Positions 24,238 to 33,798 of a stretch of DNA of 64,000 nt are shown in pieces. The stretch spans positions 1,798,001-1,862,000 of the forward strand of contig AP026073.1 in the NCBI GenBank assembly GCA_024349765.1, given 5' to 3'. Numbering within the stretch: the stretch's first letter is position 1; every line of letters starts with the position of its first letter. Below the pieces are notes generated by a model. The model had not been told where the DNA came from. It made no database searches and saw nothing but the letters and a program-made list of their open reading frames with translations. Source of the stretch: Streptomyces nigrescens (lineage in GTDB: Bacteria > Actinomycetota > Actinomycetes > Streptomycetales > Streptomycetaceae). Both the position numbers and the translations under genes were made by a program.

Positions 24238-24851
24238 GGCCCGGCGTGTGCCCGGCCCCCGAGACGACCGCCCTCCGGGTCCGCGGCGCGACCCACGCGG
24301 ACCTGACGGCGATCGCCGCCCTGCACGCCGGCGCCCGCGCCGCGTACCACCGCGCCCGCCACCCCGGCACGCCCTTCGACACCCCGGCCGAACAGGCCCG
24401 CTGGCACGACGCCTGGGCCCGGGTCCTGGACCGCGCCGACACCCCCGCGCTCTGCGCCGAACAGCACGGCACGGTCGTCGGCGCCGCCGCCTACCTCCCC
24501 GACGCCTCCACGGCGCGGGGAAACGCCCCGCGCACCGGCACCGCCCGCCCCACCGTCACGCTCCACCAGCTGCACGTCGCCCCCGCCCACTGGGGCACCG
24601 GCGTCGGCCGTGCCCTGCACACCGCCTGTTTACGCGCCTGGCGCACGGCCGGATTCTCCCGCGCCGTCCTCGACGTCCTCTGGCACAACCACCGCGCCCG
24701 CGCCTTCTACGACCGGCTCGGCTGGCGCCCCGACCCGGACCGCCGCCCCGCGCCCGACGCCACCCACCTCACTCTGGCGCTGGACCTGACCGGCCCGGCT
24801 CCGGACGGTCCGCAGCGGCGGCCGCCGGATCCGCCGTCCTCCGGGCGATGA
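24234..24851 (+). CDS. GNAT-family N-acetyltransferase
   Basis: 205 residues from GTG 24234, which overlaps the dehydrogenase stop (GTGA); GTG 24246 is an alternative. Acetyl-CoA binding motif A is LHVAPAHWGTGVGRALHTA and motif B VLWHNHRARAFYDRLGW. Substrate unknown. Acetyl domain ends near LALDLTG; the last 20 residues are Pro/Arg-rich and run 83 nt antisense into the converging methyltransferase. Confidence 0.83.
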   Translation: MRPGVCPAPETTALRVRGATHADLTAIAALHAGARAAYHRARHPGTPFDTPAEQARWHDAWARVLDRADTPALCAEQHGTVVGAAAYLPDASTARGNAPRTGTARPTVTLHQLHVAPAHWGTGVGRALHTACLRAWRTAGFSRAVLDVLWHNHRARAFYDRLGWRPDPDRRPAPDATHLTLALDLTGPAPDGPQRRPPDPPSSGR

Positions 24852-25482
24852 GCTGCAGCCGCTCGGCCCGCCGCCCGTCCAGCGTCCCCACCGACCCGGA
24901 CCGCTCCGCCACCACCGAGAAGCCCGCCGCCCGCACCAGCCCGCGCAGCCGATCCGGGGCGTGGTGCCGGAAGACCCCGCCGTCGGGCGTCTCGAACACC
25001 CCGAACGTGCCGTACCGGGCCGCGAACCGCCGGTACCGCTCCTGGTTGAACGCGTCCTCCTGCAGCGGCACATCGCTCACGTACAGCACCCCGCCCGGCC
25101 GCACCAGCCGCCCCAGCTCCCCGGTGATCGCCTCCTGGTCCACGTCTGTGGGCACACAGGTGAGCACCGCGAACAGCAGCGCCGCGTCGAAGGACCCGGC
25201 TTCGAACGGCAGCGGCAGCCCGGCGTGCCGCCGCAGGTCCAGCTCCGGGTGCTCCCGCCGCCCCCGCGCGATCAGCGCCGCCGAGACGTCCACCCCGCAC
25301 ACGCCCCGGTACCCCAGCCCCGCCAGCTCGGCGGTCAGCCGCCCGTAGCCGCAGCCGTAGTCCAGCACCCGCGCCCGACGCGGTACGTAGGCGTCCAGCA
25401 GGGCCGGATCGAGCGGGTGGGTGAAGGTCTTCGCGGAGCCGGTCGTCTCCCAGAACCCGAGGAATCCCTGTGGCGAGGTCAT
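24769..25482 (-). CDS. SAM-dependent class I methyltransferase
   Basis: 237 residues, ATG 25482. SAM motif [21 protein letters not shown], then [37 protein letters not shown] and [13 protein letters not shown]. The opening [20 protein letters not shown] is typical of small stand-alone UbiE-like methyltransferases. Divergent from the DsbA-like gene by 79 nt, so the two may share a control region. Confidence 0.86.
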   Translation of the reverse strand: MTSPQGFLGFWETTGSAKTFTHPLDPALLDAYVPRRARVLDYGCGYGRLTAELAGLGYRGVCGVDVSAALIARGRREHPELDLRRHAGLPLPFEAGSFDAALLFAVLTCVPTDVDQEAITGELGRLVRPGGVLYVSDVPLQEDAFNQERYRRFAARYGTFGVFETPDGGVFRHHAPDRLRGLVRAAGFSVVAERSGSVGTLDGRRAERLQLIARRTADPAAAAADRPEPGRSGPAPE

Positions 25483-25561
25483 GTCCGGACGGTACCCGCG
25501 GAATAGCCCGGCGCCCCCCGCGGTTGCACGCAGCACACGTCCCGACGAGGAAAGTCAGCAC

Positions 25562-26266
25562 ATGCGCGTCGAAATCTGGTCCGACATCGCCTGCCCCTGG
25601 TGCTACATCGGCAAGGCCCGCTTCGAGGCCGGGCTCGCCGCGTTCGCGCACCGCGACGAGGTCGAGGTGGTGCACCGCTCCTTCGAGCTGGACCCGAAGG
25701 CGCCGCCCGCCTCGGACGTCCCGGTGCTCGACATGCTCGCCGCCAAGTACGGCGTCAGCCGCGCCCAGGCCGAGCAGATGGAGGCCCGGGTCGCCGCCGC
25801 GGCCGCCCAGGAGGGCCTCGGCTACCGCTCCGACCGCATCCACGGCAACACCTTCGACCTGCACCGCCTGCTGCACCTCGGCGCGGCGCACGGCCGCCAG
25901 GAGGCGCTGCTCGACGCCTTCTACCGCGCCAACTTCGCCGAGGCCCGGCCGCTCGGCGACCCCGCCGTCCTCGCCGAGCTCGCCACCGGGGCCGGACTGC
26001 CCGCCGACGAGGTCGCCCGGGTGCTCGCCGACCCCGACGCGTACGCCCGGGAGGTGCGCGCCGACGAGCGCGCGGCGGCCGAGCTCGGCGCCACCGGCGT
26101 CCCGTTCTTCGTCATCGACCGCCGCTACGGCATATCGGGCGGCCAGCCCGCCGAGGTCTTCCGGGAGGCCCTGGAGCGGGCGCACGCCGACGGTGTGGTG
26201 GAGATCGTGCCGGCCGGCGACGCGGAGGTCTGCGGGCCGGACGGCTGCGCGGTGCCCGGCCACTGA
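25562..26266 (+). CDS. DsbA-family oxidoreductase (FrnE-like)
   Basis: 234 residues; ATG 25562 with GAGGAAAG 5-10 nt upstream. Thioredoxin fold with active-site C11-P-W-C14 ([12 protein letters not shown]), [10 protein letters not shown], helical insertion with [11 protein letters not shown], and cis-proline loop [20 protein letters not shown]. No signal peptide, so cytosolic like FrnE. FrnE-type proteins isomerise or reduce disulfides or act in polyketide biosynthesis. Confidence 0.92.
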   Translation: MRVEIWSDIACPWCYIGKARFEAGLAAFAHRDEVEVVHRSFELDPKAPPASDVPVLDMLAAKYGVSRAQAEQMEARVAAAAAQEGLGYRSDRIHGNTFDLHRLLHLGAAHGRQEALLDAFYRANFAEARPLGDPAVLAELATGAGLPADEVARVLADPDAYAREVRADERAAAELGATGVPFFVIDRRYGISGGQPAEVFREALERAHADGVVEIVPAGDAEVCGPDGCAVPGH

Positions 26267-26348
26267 CCGCCGGCCGGCGGCCGACCGGGCGCGACCACGG
26301 ACCGGAACACCGTGGACGGAGCGTGCCCCGCCGAGCACAGTGGGGGAC

Positions 26349-27419
26349 ATGCAGCGACATGAGCCACTCGGCGGGGCCGAATTCGCGCCCGAGACGACGT
26401 ATCTGAACTCCGCCTCCAGCGGACTGCTTCCACGGCGCAGCGCCGACGCCCTGCGCGCGGCCGTCGAGGAAGCCACCTCCTACGGCACGATGGGCCGCGA
26501 CTACTTCGCCGCGCCGGCCGCCGCCCGGGCCGCCTTCGCCCGGCTGCTGGGCATCCCCGCCGAGCGCGTCGCCATCGGCAGCTCGGTCGCGGTGCAGTCC
26601 GCGGCCGTCGCCGCCTCGCTCCCGCCCGGCAGCGAAGTCCTCGCCCCCGAGGGCGACTTCAGCTCCCTGGTCAACCCGCTCGGCACCCACCCCGACCTCA
26701 CCCTGCGCACCGTTCCGCTGGAGGCACTGGCCGACGAGGTCCGCCCCGGCACGGCCCTGGTCGCCTTCAGCGCCGTGCAGTCGCTCGACGGCCGGATCGC
26801 CGACCTCGCGGCGGTGCGCGAGGCCGCGGCGGCCCACGGGGCGCTCACCTACCTCGACGCCACCCAGGCCGCCGGCTGGCTGCCGCTGGCCGCCACCGAC
26901 TACGACTTCCTGGTCTGCGGCGCGTTCAAATGGCTGCTCTGCCCGCGCGGCACGACCTTCATGGCCTTCGGCGGCGACCGCGGCCCGGACGGCACCGGCC
27001 CCGCCTGGCCGGCGGCGCCGCACGCCGGCTGGGTGGCCGGCGAGGACATCGGCGAGTCCAACTACGGCCTGATCCGGCCGGCCGCCACCGCCCGCCGCTA
27101 CGACGAACCGCACGCCCACTTCGCGTACGTCGGCGCCGCGGCGTCCCTGGGCCTCATCGAGGAGCTGGGCGTGGCCGCCGTCCACGCCCACAACACCGCG
27201 CTCGCCGACCAGTACCGCGCCGGGCTGGCCGAACGCGGCCTGACCCCGCGCGGCGCGCCCGGCTCGGCGATCGTCTCCGCCCCCGGACCGGCCGACGCGC
27301 AGGAGCGGCTGGCCGAGGCCGGCGTGCGGATCTCGGTGCGCGGCGGCCTGCTGCGCGCGGCCTTCCACCTCTACAACGGGACGGCCGACGTGGAACGGCT
27401 GCTGGAGCTGCTGAAATAG
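26349..27419 (+). CDS. Class V aminotransferase-fold PLP enzyme
   Basis: 356 residues. [15 protein letters not shown] start, [13 protein letters not shown] aspartate that binds the PLP nitrogen, and the Schiff-base lysine K194 in [16 protein letters not shown]. This set matches the EgtE/isopenicillin-epimerase-like branch of class V aminotransferases. No cysteine-desulfurase persulfide loop (RxGHHC) is present, so it is not a SufS paralogue. Substrate unknown; no ergothioneine genes nearby. Confidence 0.87.
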   Translation: MQRHEPLGGAEFAPETTYLNSASSGLLPRRSADALRAAVEEATSYGTMGRDYFAAPAAARAAFARLLGIPAERVAIGSSVAVQSAAVAASLPPGSEVLAPEGDFSSLVNPLGTHPDLTLRTVPLEALADEVRPGTALVAFSAVQSLDGRIADLAAVREAAAAHGALTYLDATQAAGWLPLAATDYDFLVCGAFKWLLCPRGTTFMAFGGDRGPDGTGPAWPAAPHAGWVAGEDIGESNYGLIRPAATARRYDEPHAHFAYVGAAASLGLIEELGVAAVHAHNTALADQYRAGLAERGLTPRGAPGSAIVSAPGPADAQERLAEAGVRISVRGGLLRAAFHLYNGTADVERLLELLK

Positions 27420-27520
27420 CCGGCCGGTGACGGGAATGCCGGGCGGGCCCGGGGCGTTGGAAGGTGACGAACCGTCATGGGCAATGTCCCTGCCGTCGCA
27501 CCGTAGTTGAGAGGCCCTCA

Positions 27521-28588
27521 GTGACCACCGCATTCGAGCCCTTCGAGCTCGCCGGCATTCCGCTCGCCAACCGCATCGTGATGGCGCCCATGACGAGAAA
27601 CCGCGCCACCGAGGAGGGCGTCCCCACCCCGTCGATGGTCCGCTACTACACCCAGCGGGCCTCGGCCGGCCTCATCATCACCGAGGCCGCGCAGACCGAA
27701 CCGGTCGGCCGCGGCTACCCGTTGACCCCCGGCCTGCACACCCCCGAGCAGCTCGCCGGCTGGCGCGCGGTCACCGACTCCGTGCACGCCGCGGGCGGCA
27801 GGATCTTCGCCCAGCTGTGGCACGGCGGCCGCATCGGCCACCCGGTGCTGCTGCCGGACGGCCTGGTGCCGGTCGGGCCCTCCGCGGTCGCCGCGGCCGG
27901 CCAGGGCTTCACCCAGGAGGGCCCGACGGACTTCGTCACCCCGCGCGAGCTGACCGGCGAGGAGATAGCCGCGACGATCGCCGGATTCGCCACGGCGGCC
28001 CGCAACGCCGTCGAGGCCGGGTTCGACGGCGTGGAGATCCACGGCGCCAACGGCTATCTGATCCACCAGTTCCTGGCGCCCAACGCCAACCTCCGCACCG
28101 ACGAGTGGGGCGGCTCCGACGAGGCCCGGGCCCGCTTCGCCATCGAGGTCGTCCGGGCCGTCGCAGACGCCGTCGGCGCGCACCGCACCGGACTGCGGCT
28201 CTCGCCCGGCAACCCCTTCAACGACATCGCCGAGCCCGCCCCCGAGACCACCTACACCACGCTGATCGAGGCGATCGCCCCGCTGGGCCTGGCCTATCTG
28301 CACACCTGCGACGTCCGCGACCCGGACCTGCTGGCCCGGCTGCGCAAGCGCTTCGGCGGCACGTTCCTGCTCAACCCCGCCACCGACGGCCGGCCCACCG
28401 GCCCCGAGGAGCTCGGGCTCGTCGAGGAGGGCGAGGCCGATCTGCTCGCCTACGGCGCGCTGTTCCTCGCCAACCCCGACCTGCCCCGCCGGCTCGCCCT
28501 CGGCGGCCCCTTCAACACCCCCGACCGGGCGAGCTTCTACGGCGGCGACGACACCGGCTACCTCGACTACCCGGCGCTGGAGGGCTGA
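27521..28588 (+). CDS. Old yellow enzyme family ene-reductase (NemA-like)
   Basis: 355 residues from GTG 27521 with GAGAGG 6-11 nt before it. FMN-binding TIM barrel: NRIVMAPMTRNRATEEGVPT, FAQLWHGGRIGHP, the catalytic HGANGYLIHQFLAPNANLRTD (histidine and asparagine, text split at residues 184-204) and DLLAYGALFLANPDLPRRL. It reduces activated alkenes, nitro-esters or maleimides with NAD(P)H. A strong terminator follows. Confidence 0.93.
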   Translation: MTTAFEPFELAGIPLANRIVMAPMTRNRATEEGVPTPSMVRYYTQRASAGLIITEAAQTEPVGRGYPLTPGLHTPEQLAGWRAVTDSVHAAGGRIFAQLWHGGRIGHPVLLPDGLVPVGPSAVAAAGQGFTQEGPTDFVTPRELTGEEIAATIAGFATAARNAVEAGFDGVEIHGANGYLIHQFLAPNANLRTDEWGGSDEARARFAIEVVRAVADAVGAHRTGLRLSPGNPFNDIAEPAPETTYTTLIEAIAPLGLAYLHTCDVRDPDLLARLRKRFGGTFLLNPATDGRPTGPEELGLVEEGEADLLAYGALFLANPDLPRRLALGGPFNTPDRASFYGGDDTGYLDYPALEG

Positions 28589-28605
28589 CGGAGGACCGAA
28601 CCACA

Positions 28606-28645
28606 GCGCGGCCGCCGCACAGACCCTGCTGTGCGGCGGCCGCGC
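28606..28645. terminator. Terminator between the ene-reductase and ectD
   Basis: Perfect 17-bp inverted repeat (28606-28622 with 28629-28645), 6-nt loop, between convergent genes; likely serves both strands. Confidence 0.85.
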
Positions 28646-28677
28646 CACCGGTACTTCCGCCGGTCTACCTCATACGG

Positions 28678-29577
28678 CTATCTCACCGGGGTGAAGTCCC
28701 GCGCGCCGATGTAGTCCGGGCGCCGGACCGGGGCCGCGAAGGGCTCCACGGCCGTGTTGTCCACGCTGTTGAAGACGACGAAGACGTTGCTGCGCGGGTA
28801 CGGCGTGATGTTGTCGCCGGAGCCGTGCATGGCGTTGCAGTCGAACCACGTCGCCGAGCCGGCCTTGCCGGTGAAGAGGCGGATGCCGTGCTTGTCCGCC
28901 ATCTTCGTCAGCACCTCGTCCGACGGGATGCCCGCGTCCTGCATCTGCAGCGACCGCTTGTAGTTGTCCTTCGGCGTCTCGCCCTCGCACCCCACGAAGT
29001 GCTGGTGCGAACCGGGCATGATCATCAGGCCGCCGTTGGTGTCGTAGTTCTCCGTCAGCGCGATCGAGACCGACACGGTGCGCATGTTCGGCAGCCCGTC
29101 CTCGGCGTGCCAGGTCTCGAAATCCGAGTGCCAGTAGAAGCCGGAGGCACCGAAGCCGGGCTTCACGTTGATCCGCGACTGGTGGACGTAGACGTCCGAG
29201 CCGAGGATCTGGCGGGCACGGCCGACCACACGCGGGTCGGCGACCAGCTTGGCGAACACCTCGCTGATCTTGTGCACCTCGAACACCGACCGGACGCTCT
29301 GCGACTTCGGCTCGACGATGGAGCGCGGGTCGGCGCGCATCGTCGGGTCGAGCACCAGCCGGTCCAGTTCGGCGCGGTACACCGCGACTTCCTCCGCGGT
29401 GAGCAGTTCCCCGATGGCGAAGAAGCCGTCGCGTTCGAAGTCGCTCAGCTCGGACGGCGCGAACGGGCCGGCCGTTCCGGGCTGCGACCACACCACCGGG
29501 TCCTTCCGCGGAGTGATCACCTCGGAGGTGCCGCGGGTCGGGTACAGGTCGGCGGTGCGCTCGGGTGCGGTGGTCAT
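28678..29577 (-). CDS. ectD: Ectoine 5-hydroxylase
   Basis: 299 residues. Fe(II)/2-oxoglutarate dioxygenase with H150-x-D152 (FYWHSDFETWH) and distal H251 (NAMHGSGDN). The F-x-W-H-S-D-F-E-x-W-H-x-E-D-G-M/L-P string is the EctD signature. It converts ectoine to 5-hydroxyectoine, a stress protectant. Last gene of ectABCD, 96 nt after ectC. Confidence 0.97.
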   Translation of the reverse strand: MTTAPERTADLYPTRGTSEVITPRKDPVVWSQPGTAGPFAPSELSDFERDGFFAIGELLTAEEVAVYRAELDRLVLDPTMRADPRSIVEPKSQSVRSVFEVHKISEVFAKLVADPRVVGRARQILGSDVYVHQSRINVKPGFGASGFYWHSDFETWHAEDGLPNMRTVSVSIALTENYDTNGGLMIMPGSHQHFVGCEGETPKDNYKRSLQMQDAGIPSDEVLTKMADKHGIRLFTGKAGSATWFDCNAMHGSGDNITPYPRSNVFVVFNSVDNTAVEPFAAPVRRPDYIGARDFTPVR

Positions 29578-29673
29578 GGTGTTGCCTTCCTCTCCTCTCG
29601 TACGGAATCTGGCATACGGGCGCGCGTTGCGTACCTTCCTGGCTCTGCCGGACGGGGCAGGCGTCAGGTCGCC

Positions 29674-30090
29674 TCAGACCGTCTCGGGCTCGGGGTCCGG
29701 TTCGGTGAGAAGCGGGTAGACCCCGTTCTCGTCGTGGTCCTCGCGGCCGGTGACCGGCGGGTTGAAGACACACAGGCAGCGGAAGTCCTGCTTGATCCGC
29801 ATGGTGTGCTTCTCGTGCCCGTCGAGCAGGTACATCACGCCGGGCGTGATGAGGTGCTTCTCGCCGGTCTCGTCGTTGGTCAGCTCGGCCTCGCCCTCGA
29901 CGCAGACGACGGCCTCGATGTGGTTGGCGTACCACATCGACGTCTCGGTGCCGGCGTACAGGACGGTCTCGTGCAGCGAGAAGCCGACCCGCTCCTTGGC
30001 GAGCACGATGCGCTTGCTCTCCCAGGTGCCGGACTTGGACTTGACGTGGCGGTCGGTGCCTTCGATGTCCTTGAAGGAGCGGACGATCAC
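29674..30090 (-). CDS. ectC: Ectoine synthase
   Basis: 138-residue cupin of the ectoine synthase family ([18 protein letters not shown] start, LLARDG-type core [30 protein letters not shown]). It cyclises N-gamma-acetyl-diaminobutyrate to ectoine with loss of water. Length and start agree with the family. Confidence 0.97.
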   Translation of the reverse strand: MIVRSFKDIEGTDRHVKSKSGTWESKRIVLAKERVGFSLHETVLYAGTETSMWYANHIEAVVCVEGEAELTNDETGEKHLITPGVMYLLDGHEKHTMRIKQDFRCLCVFNPPVTGREDHDENGVYPLLTEPDPEPETV

Positions 30091-30144
30091 GGTGCGGGCT
30101 GCCTTTCTGTCGTATCTGTGGTGCGGTGCGGTGCGGAACGCCGG

Positions 30145-31413
30145 TCAGGCGCAGTCGCGGACCGCGCGGCCGAGGATGCGCAGACCCTCGTCCAGTTCCT
30201 CGGGTGTGGTGGTCAGGGCCGGCAGCAGCTTGACGACCTCGCTCTGCGGACCGGAGGTCTCGATCAGCAGGCCCAGTTCGAAGGCGCGCGCGGCGATCTT
30301 CCCCGCGAGCGGCTTGTCGTTGCACTCCAGGCCCCACACCAGACCGCGGCCGCGGTACTCGGCGAAGGCGCCGGGGTTCTCCTCGACGATCGCCTTCAGG
30401 TGCGCTTCGACGATCTCACCGCGGGCCAGGGTCTGCTTCTCCATCTGCCCGTCGGCCCAGTAGGTGTCGAGCGCCGCGGCGGCCGTGACGAACGCCGGGT
30501 TGTTGCCGCGGAAGGTGCCGTTGTGCTCGCCCGGCTCCCAGATATCCAGCTCCGGCTTGAACAGGGTGAGCGCGAGCGGCAGGCCGTAGCCGCTGATGGA
30601 CTTCGAGACCGTGACGATGTCCGGCACGATGCCCGCCTCCTCGAAGGAGAAGAAGGCACCCGTACGGCCGCAGCCCATCTGGATGTCGTCGACGATCAGC
30701 AGCATGTCCTGGCGCTCGCACAGGGCGGCCAGGGCGCGCAGCCACTCGGCGCGGGCGACGTTGATGCCGCCCTCGCCCTGCACGGTCTCCACGATCACCG
30801 CGGCCGGCTTGTTCAGGCCGGAGCCCTGGTCCTCCAGCAGCCGCTCGAACCACAGGAAGTCCGGGGTCTGGCCGTCGAGGTAGTTGTCGAACGGCATCGG
30901 GGTGCCGTGCACCAGCGGGATGCCGGCGCCGGCCCGCTTCATGGAGTTGCCGGTGACCGCGAGGGCGCCCAGCGACATGCCGTGGAAGGCGTTGGTGAAG
31001 GACACGATCGACTCGCGGCCCTTGACCTTACGGGCCAGCTTCAGCGCGGCCTCGACCGAGTTGGCGCCCGTCGGACCCGGGAACATGACCTTGTAGGGCA
31101 GGTCGCGCGGCCGCAGGATGATGTTCTGGAACGACTCCAGGAACGCCCGCTTGGCCGTGGTGGACATGTCCAGGCCGTGGGTGATGCCGTCCCGCTCGAT
31201 GTAGTCGATCAGGGCGCGTTTGAGGACCGGGTTGTTGTGCCCGTAGTTGAGCGACCCGGCGCCGGCGAAGAAGTCGAGGTAGGTGTGGCCGTCCTCGTCG
31301 GTGATGCGGCTGCCCTGCGCGCGGTCGAAGACGGTGGGCCAGCCACGGCAGTAGCTGCGCACCTCCGACTCCACGGTCTCGAAGACGCTCAGATCGGGCT
31401 GGGTGATGGTCAC
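30145..31413 (-). CDS. ectB: Diaminobutyrate-2-oxoglutarate aminotransferase
   Basis: 422 residues from GTG 31413, with AGGAG 8 nt upstream; the open frame runs far upstream but the nearby ATG is out of frame. Class III aminotransferase: LDFFAGAGSLNYGHNNP, FPGPTGANSVEAALKLARK, VDDIQMGCGRTG and PLP lysine K271 in TVSKSISGYGLPL. It makes L-2,4-diaminobutyrate from aspartate semialdehyde. Confidence 0.97.
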   Translation of the reverse strand: MTITQPDLSVFETVESEVRSYCRGWPTVFDRAQGSRITDEDGHTYLDFFAGAGSLNYGHNNPVLKRALIDYIERDGITHGLDMSTTAKRAFLESFQNIILRPRDLPYKVMFPGPTGANSVEAALKLARKVKGRESIVSFTNAFHGMSLGALAVTGNSMKRAGAGIPLVHGTPMPFDNYLDGQTPDFLWFERLLEDQGSGLNKPAAVIVETVQGEGGINVARAEWLRALAALCERQDMLLIVDDIQMGCGRTGAFFSFEEAGIVPDIVTVSKSISGYGLPLALTLFKPELDIWEPGEHNGTFRGNNPAFVTAAAALDTYWADGQMEKQTLARGEIVEAHLKAIVEENPGAFAEYRGRGLVWGLECNDKPLAGKIAARAFELGLLIETSGPQSEVVKLLPALTTTPEELDEGLRILGRAVRDCA

Positions 31414-31541
31414 AGCATGCTCCTGGGAGATGAGTGCGAGAGGCGGAAGAAGTCTGTTGGGGGGCTGGGCGGCGCCGGCGGTTCGAGGGGGTGCCGGTGC
31501 CGCACGGCCGTCGCGGCGGCGCTGCCGCGCGGCCCTGGGGG

Positions 31542-32108
31542 CTAGGGCGCGGGCCGGGCCGGGGGCGCGAACGGGCCGATGAGGTGCAGCACCTCCGGCT
31601 CGTGGCCCTGCTCGGGGAACAGCCCGGCGTCGAAGAGCACCTCGCGCTCGACCGGCACGGAGTGCCGCTCGCCGAAGGACGCGAACAGCCGGTTGGAGGC
31701 GGCGTTGTCGGGGGTGATGGTGGTTTCGACGAAACGGATGCCCAGCTCTTCCCGGGCACGGGTGGTCACCCCGTCCAGGAGGGCGGCCGCCAGCCCCCGG
31801 CCCCGGTGCGCCGCATCGACGGCGACCTGCCAGACGACGAGGGTCTCGGGGCGTTCGGGACGGATGTAGCCGGTCAGGAAGGCGGCCGGCTCGCCCTCCG
31901 CGTCGCGCGCGACGACGGAGGTGGCGGCGAAGTCCCGACACCACAGGAGGTAGCTGTACGAGGAGTTCAGGTCCAGCGCCTTGGAGTCGCGGGCGATGCG
32001 CCAGATCGCGGCTCCGTCCTCCACGCGGGGAGTGTCGAGCTTGAAGCCCTCCGGAAATTCTCCGATATCGCTACGGGCACCTGCATGGTCTGCTTGTGCG
32101 GCGGTCAT
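31542..32108 (-). CDS. ectA: L-2,4-diaminobutyrate N-gamma-acetyltransferase
   Basis: 188-residue GNAT protein; acetyl-CoA motif VAVDAAHRGRGLAAALLDG, substrate region LDLNSSYSYLLWCRDFAATS is the EctA signature. First gene of the ectABCD operon. No Shine-Dalgarno is visible before ATG 32108; instead a TAAATT box lies 8 nt upstream on the coding strand, so the mRNA may be leaderless or nearly so. Confidence 0.96.
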   Translation of the reverse strand: MTAAQADHAGARSDIGEFPEGFKLDTPRVEDGAAIWRIARDSKALDLNSSYSYLLWCRDFAATSVVARDAEGEPAAFLTGYIRPERPETLVVWQVAVDAAHRGRGLAAALLDGVTTRAREELGIRFVETTITPDNAASNRLFASFGERHSVPVEREVLFDAGLFPEQGHEPEVLHLIGPFAPPARPAP

Positions 32109-32664
32109 GGAAATTAAATTTACCCAGGGAAAAAGGAAATTGCATCGCGGGCAGGGGTTACGTCGGGCCGTCTGATGTGTTATCGCGCGGGGGCGCCCGG
32201 GCGCGCGACGTCGAGGCGGGTTGCCCCCATTTGACCGGGAAGTACGGGGCGAAACGGACGGGCTGTGGAGTCGGTCACAGGTCCGTAACGCCCGCGAGAT
32301 CCGTCCGAATTACGGGCTTCGACGCTAGCGGAATCTTGGCGTTTGAGCTGCGGGAAAGCGGGCAGAAGAAGACGGGAAGCTGTACTCGAAGAAATTGGGA
32401 ATTCGCCACCGGAGACCCTGGCGCAAGGCCCCGGAAAAGCTGTGCGGCACATCCATGAGAAGCACCGCAAGAACATGCGGCAAGAACGCGCGCGGGGCTT
32501 TTTCGGAAACATTGCGGCAATAAACGCCCACACAGCGTCGGCGCCGTGCCGGCGAGCGTCCCGGAGGGGCCGTCCGCACCGCGGTCACCGGCCCGTCGGC
32601 CCCCGTCCCCGGCCGCCCGTCCGGCGCTGTGACCGCCGTCTCCGGCGAGGGCGCCGGCGCCGCC
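32109..32664. other. Long AT-richer gene-free region upstream of ectA
   Basis: About 555 bp with no convincing gene between divergent ectA and the amidohydrolase. The first 40 nt contain runs such as GGAAATTAAATTTACCC and AAAAAGGAAAT, very low in GC for this genome. On the minus strand TGGGTAAATT stands 8-17 nt before ectA, a candidate -10 region. Open frames here (32180-32533, 32325-32588 minus) lack Shine-Dalgarno sequences and family features. Salt-responsive control of ect is expected to act here. Confidence 0.55.
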
Positions 32665-32676
32665 TAGAGTGCCGGT
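32665..32676 (+). promoter_or_regulatory. -10 box and leaderless start of the amidohydrolase gene
   Basis: TAGAGT (32665-32670) is 6 nt before ATG 32677, no Shine-Dalgarno between. Confidence 0.6.
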
Positions 32677-33777
32677 ATGACGTCCATGAGTGAAGGTGCG
32701 GTGCTGCACCTCAAGGGGAGGGTCCTCGTCGGACCGGACGACGTGCGCGACGAGCTGTGGGTGGTCGGCGGGCGGGTGACCTACGACCGGCCGACCCTGG
32801 CACGCGATGCCATCAGCGTGCAGGGCTGGGCGCTGCCCGGCCTGGTCGACGCGCACTGCCACGTGGGGCTGGACGCGCACGGCCCGGTGGACGCCCCCAC
32901 CAGCGAGAAGCAGGCGCTCACCGACCGTGACGCCGGCACCCTGCTGATCCGGGACGCCGGATCGCCCTCCGACACCCGCTGGGTCGACGACCGCGCGGAC
33001 CTGCCGAAGATCATCCGGGCCGGCCGGCACATCGCCCGCACCAAGCGGTACATCCGCAACTACGCCCATGAGATCGAGCCCGAGGACCTGGTCGCCTACG
33101 TCGCCCAGGAGGCCCGCCGCGGCGACGGCTGGGTCAAGCTCGTCGGCGACTGGATCGACCGCTCCACCGGGGACCTGGGGGCCTGCTGGCCCAAGGGCGC
33201 GGTCGAGGCGGCCATCGCGGAGGCGCACCGCCTGGGCGCCCGGGTGACCGCGCACTGCTTCGCCGAGGAGACCCTCGCCCCGCTCGTCGAGGCCGGCATC
33301 GACTGCATCGAGCACGCCACCGGGCTCACCGAGGAGACCATCCCGCTGTTCGCCGAGCGCGGGGTCGCCATCGTCCCCACCCTCGTCAACATCGCCACCT
33401 TCCCGCGCCTGGCGGACGCCGGGGCCGGGAAGTTCCCGCGCTGGGCGGACCACATGCGCCGGCTGCACGACCGCCGCTACGACACCGTCCGGGCGGCCCA
33501 CGACGCCGGGGTGCCCGTCTTCGCCGGCACCGACGCGGGCGGCTCGCTGGCGCACGGCCTGGTCGCCGACGAGGTCGTCGAGCTGACCCGGGCCGGGCTG
33601 CCGGCCCGCGCCGCGCTCTCGGCCACCACCTGGGGCGCCCGCGAGTGGCTCGGCCGCCCGGGCCTCACCGAGGGCGCGCCGGCGGACCTGGTCGTCTACG
33701 AGAGCGATCCGCGCGAGGACGTCCGGGTGCTGGCGGCGCCGCGCCGGGTGGTGCTGCGCGGGCAGATCGTGGGCTGA
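32677..33777 (+). CDS. Amidohydrolase-superfamily metal hydrolase
   Basis: 366 residues. Metal ligands: H60-x-H62 in LVDAHCHVG, lysine in GWVKLVGDW, histidine in VTAHCFAEE and IEHATGL, and the final aspartate in VFAGTDAGGSLAHG. Composite beta-sandwich formed by both termini (LKGRVLVGPDDV, ADLVVYESDPREDVRVL). Resembles imidazolonepropionase/prolidase-like amidohydrolases; substrate not deducible. A nearby in-frame ATG at 32686 is possible, but the -10 box position favours 32677. Confidence 0.88.
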   Translation: MTSMSEGAVLHLKGRVLVGPDDVRDELWVVGGRVTYDRPTLARDAISVQGWALPGLVDAHCHVGLDAHGPVDAPTSEKQALTDRDAGTLLIRDAGSPSDTRWVDDRADLPKIIRAGRHIARTKRYIRNYAHEIEPEDLVAYVAQEARRGDGWVKLVGDWIDRSTGDLGACWPKGAVEAAIAEAHRLGARVTAHCFAEETLAPLVEAGIDCIEHATGLTEETIPLFAERGVAIVPTLVNIATFPRLADAGAGKFPRWADHMRRLHDRRYDTVRAAHDAGVPVFAGTDAGGSLAHGLVADEVVELTRAGLPARAALSATTWGAREWLGRPGLTEGAPADLVVYESDPREDVRVLAAPRRVVLRGQIVG

Positions 33778-33798
33778 GGCACCCCCTCGGGCCGGGAG

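Noticed and set aside
27817-31545. A 1242-codon plus-strand open frame over the ene-reductase and ect genes
   Set aside because: Antisense to ectDCB and out of frame with the ene-reductase; composition is that of GC-rich shadow frames.
32180-32588. Two minus-strand ORFs of 117 and 87 codons upstream of ectA
   Set aside because: They overlap in different frames, have no ribosome site and no family features; likely promoter region.
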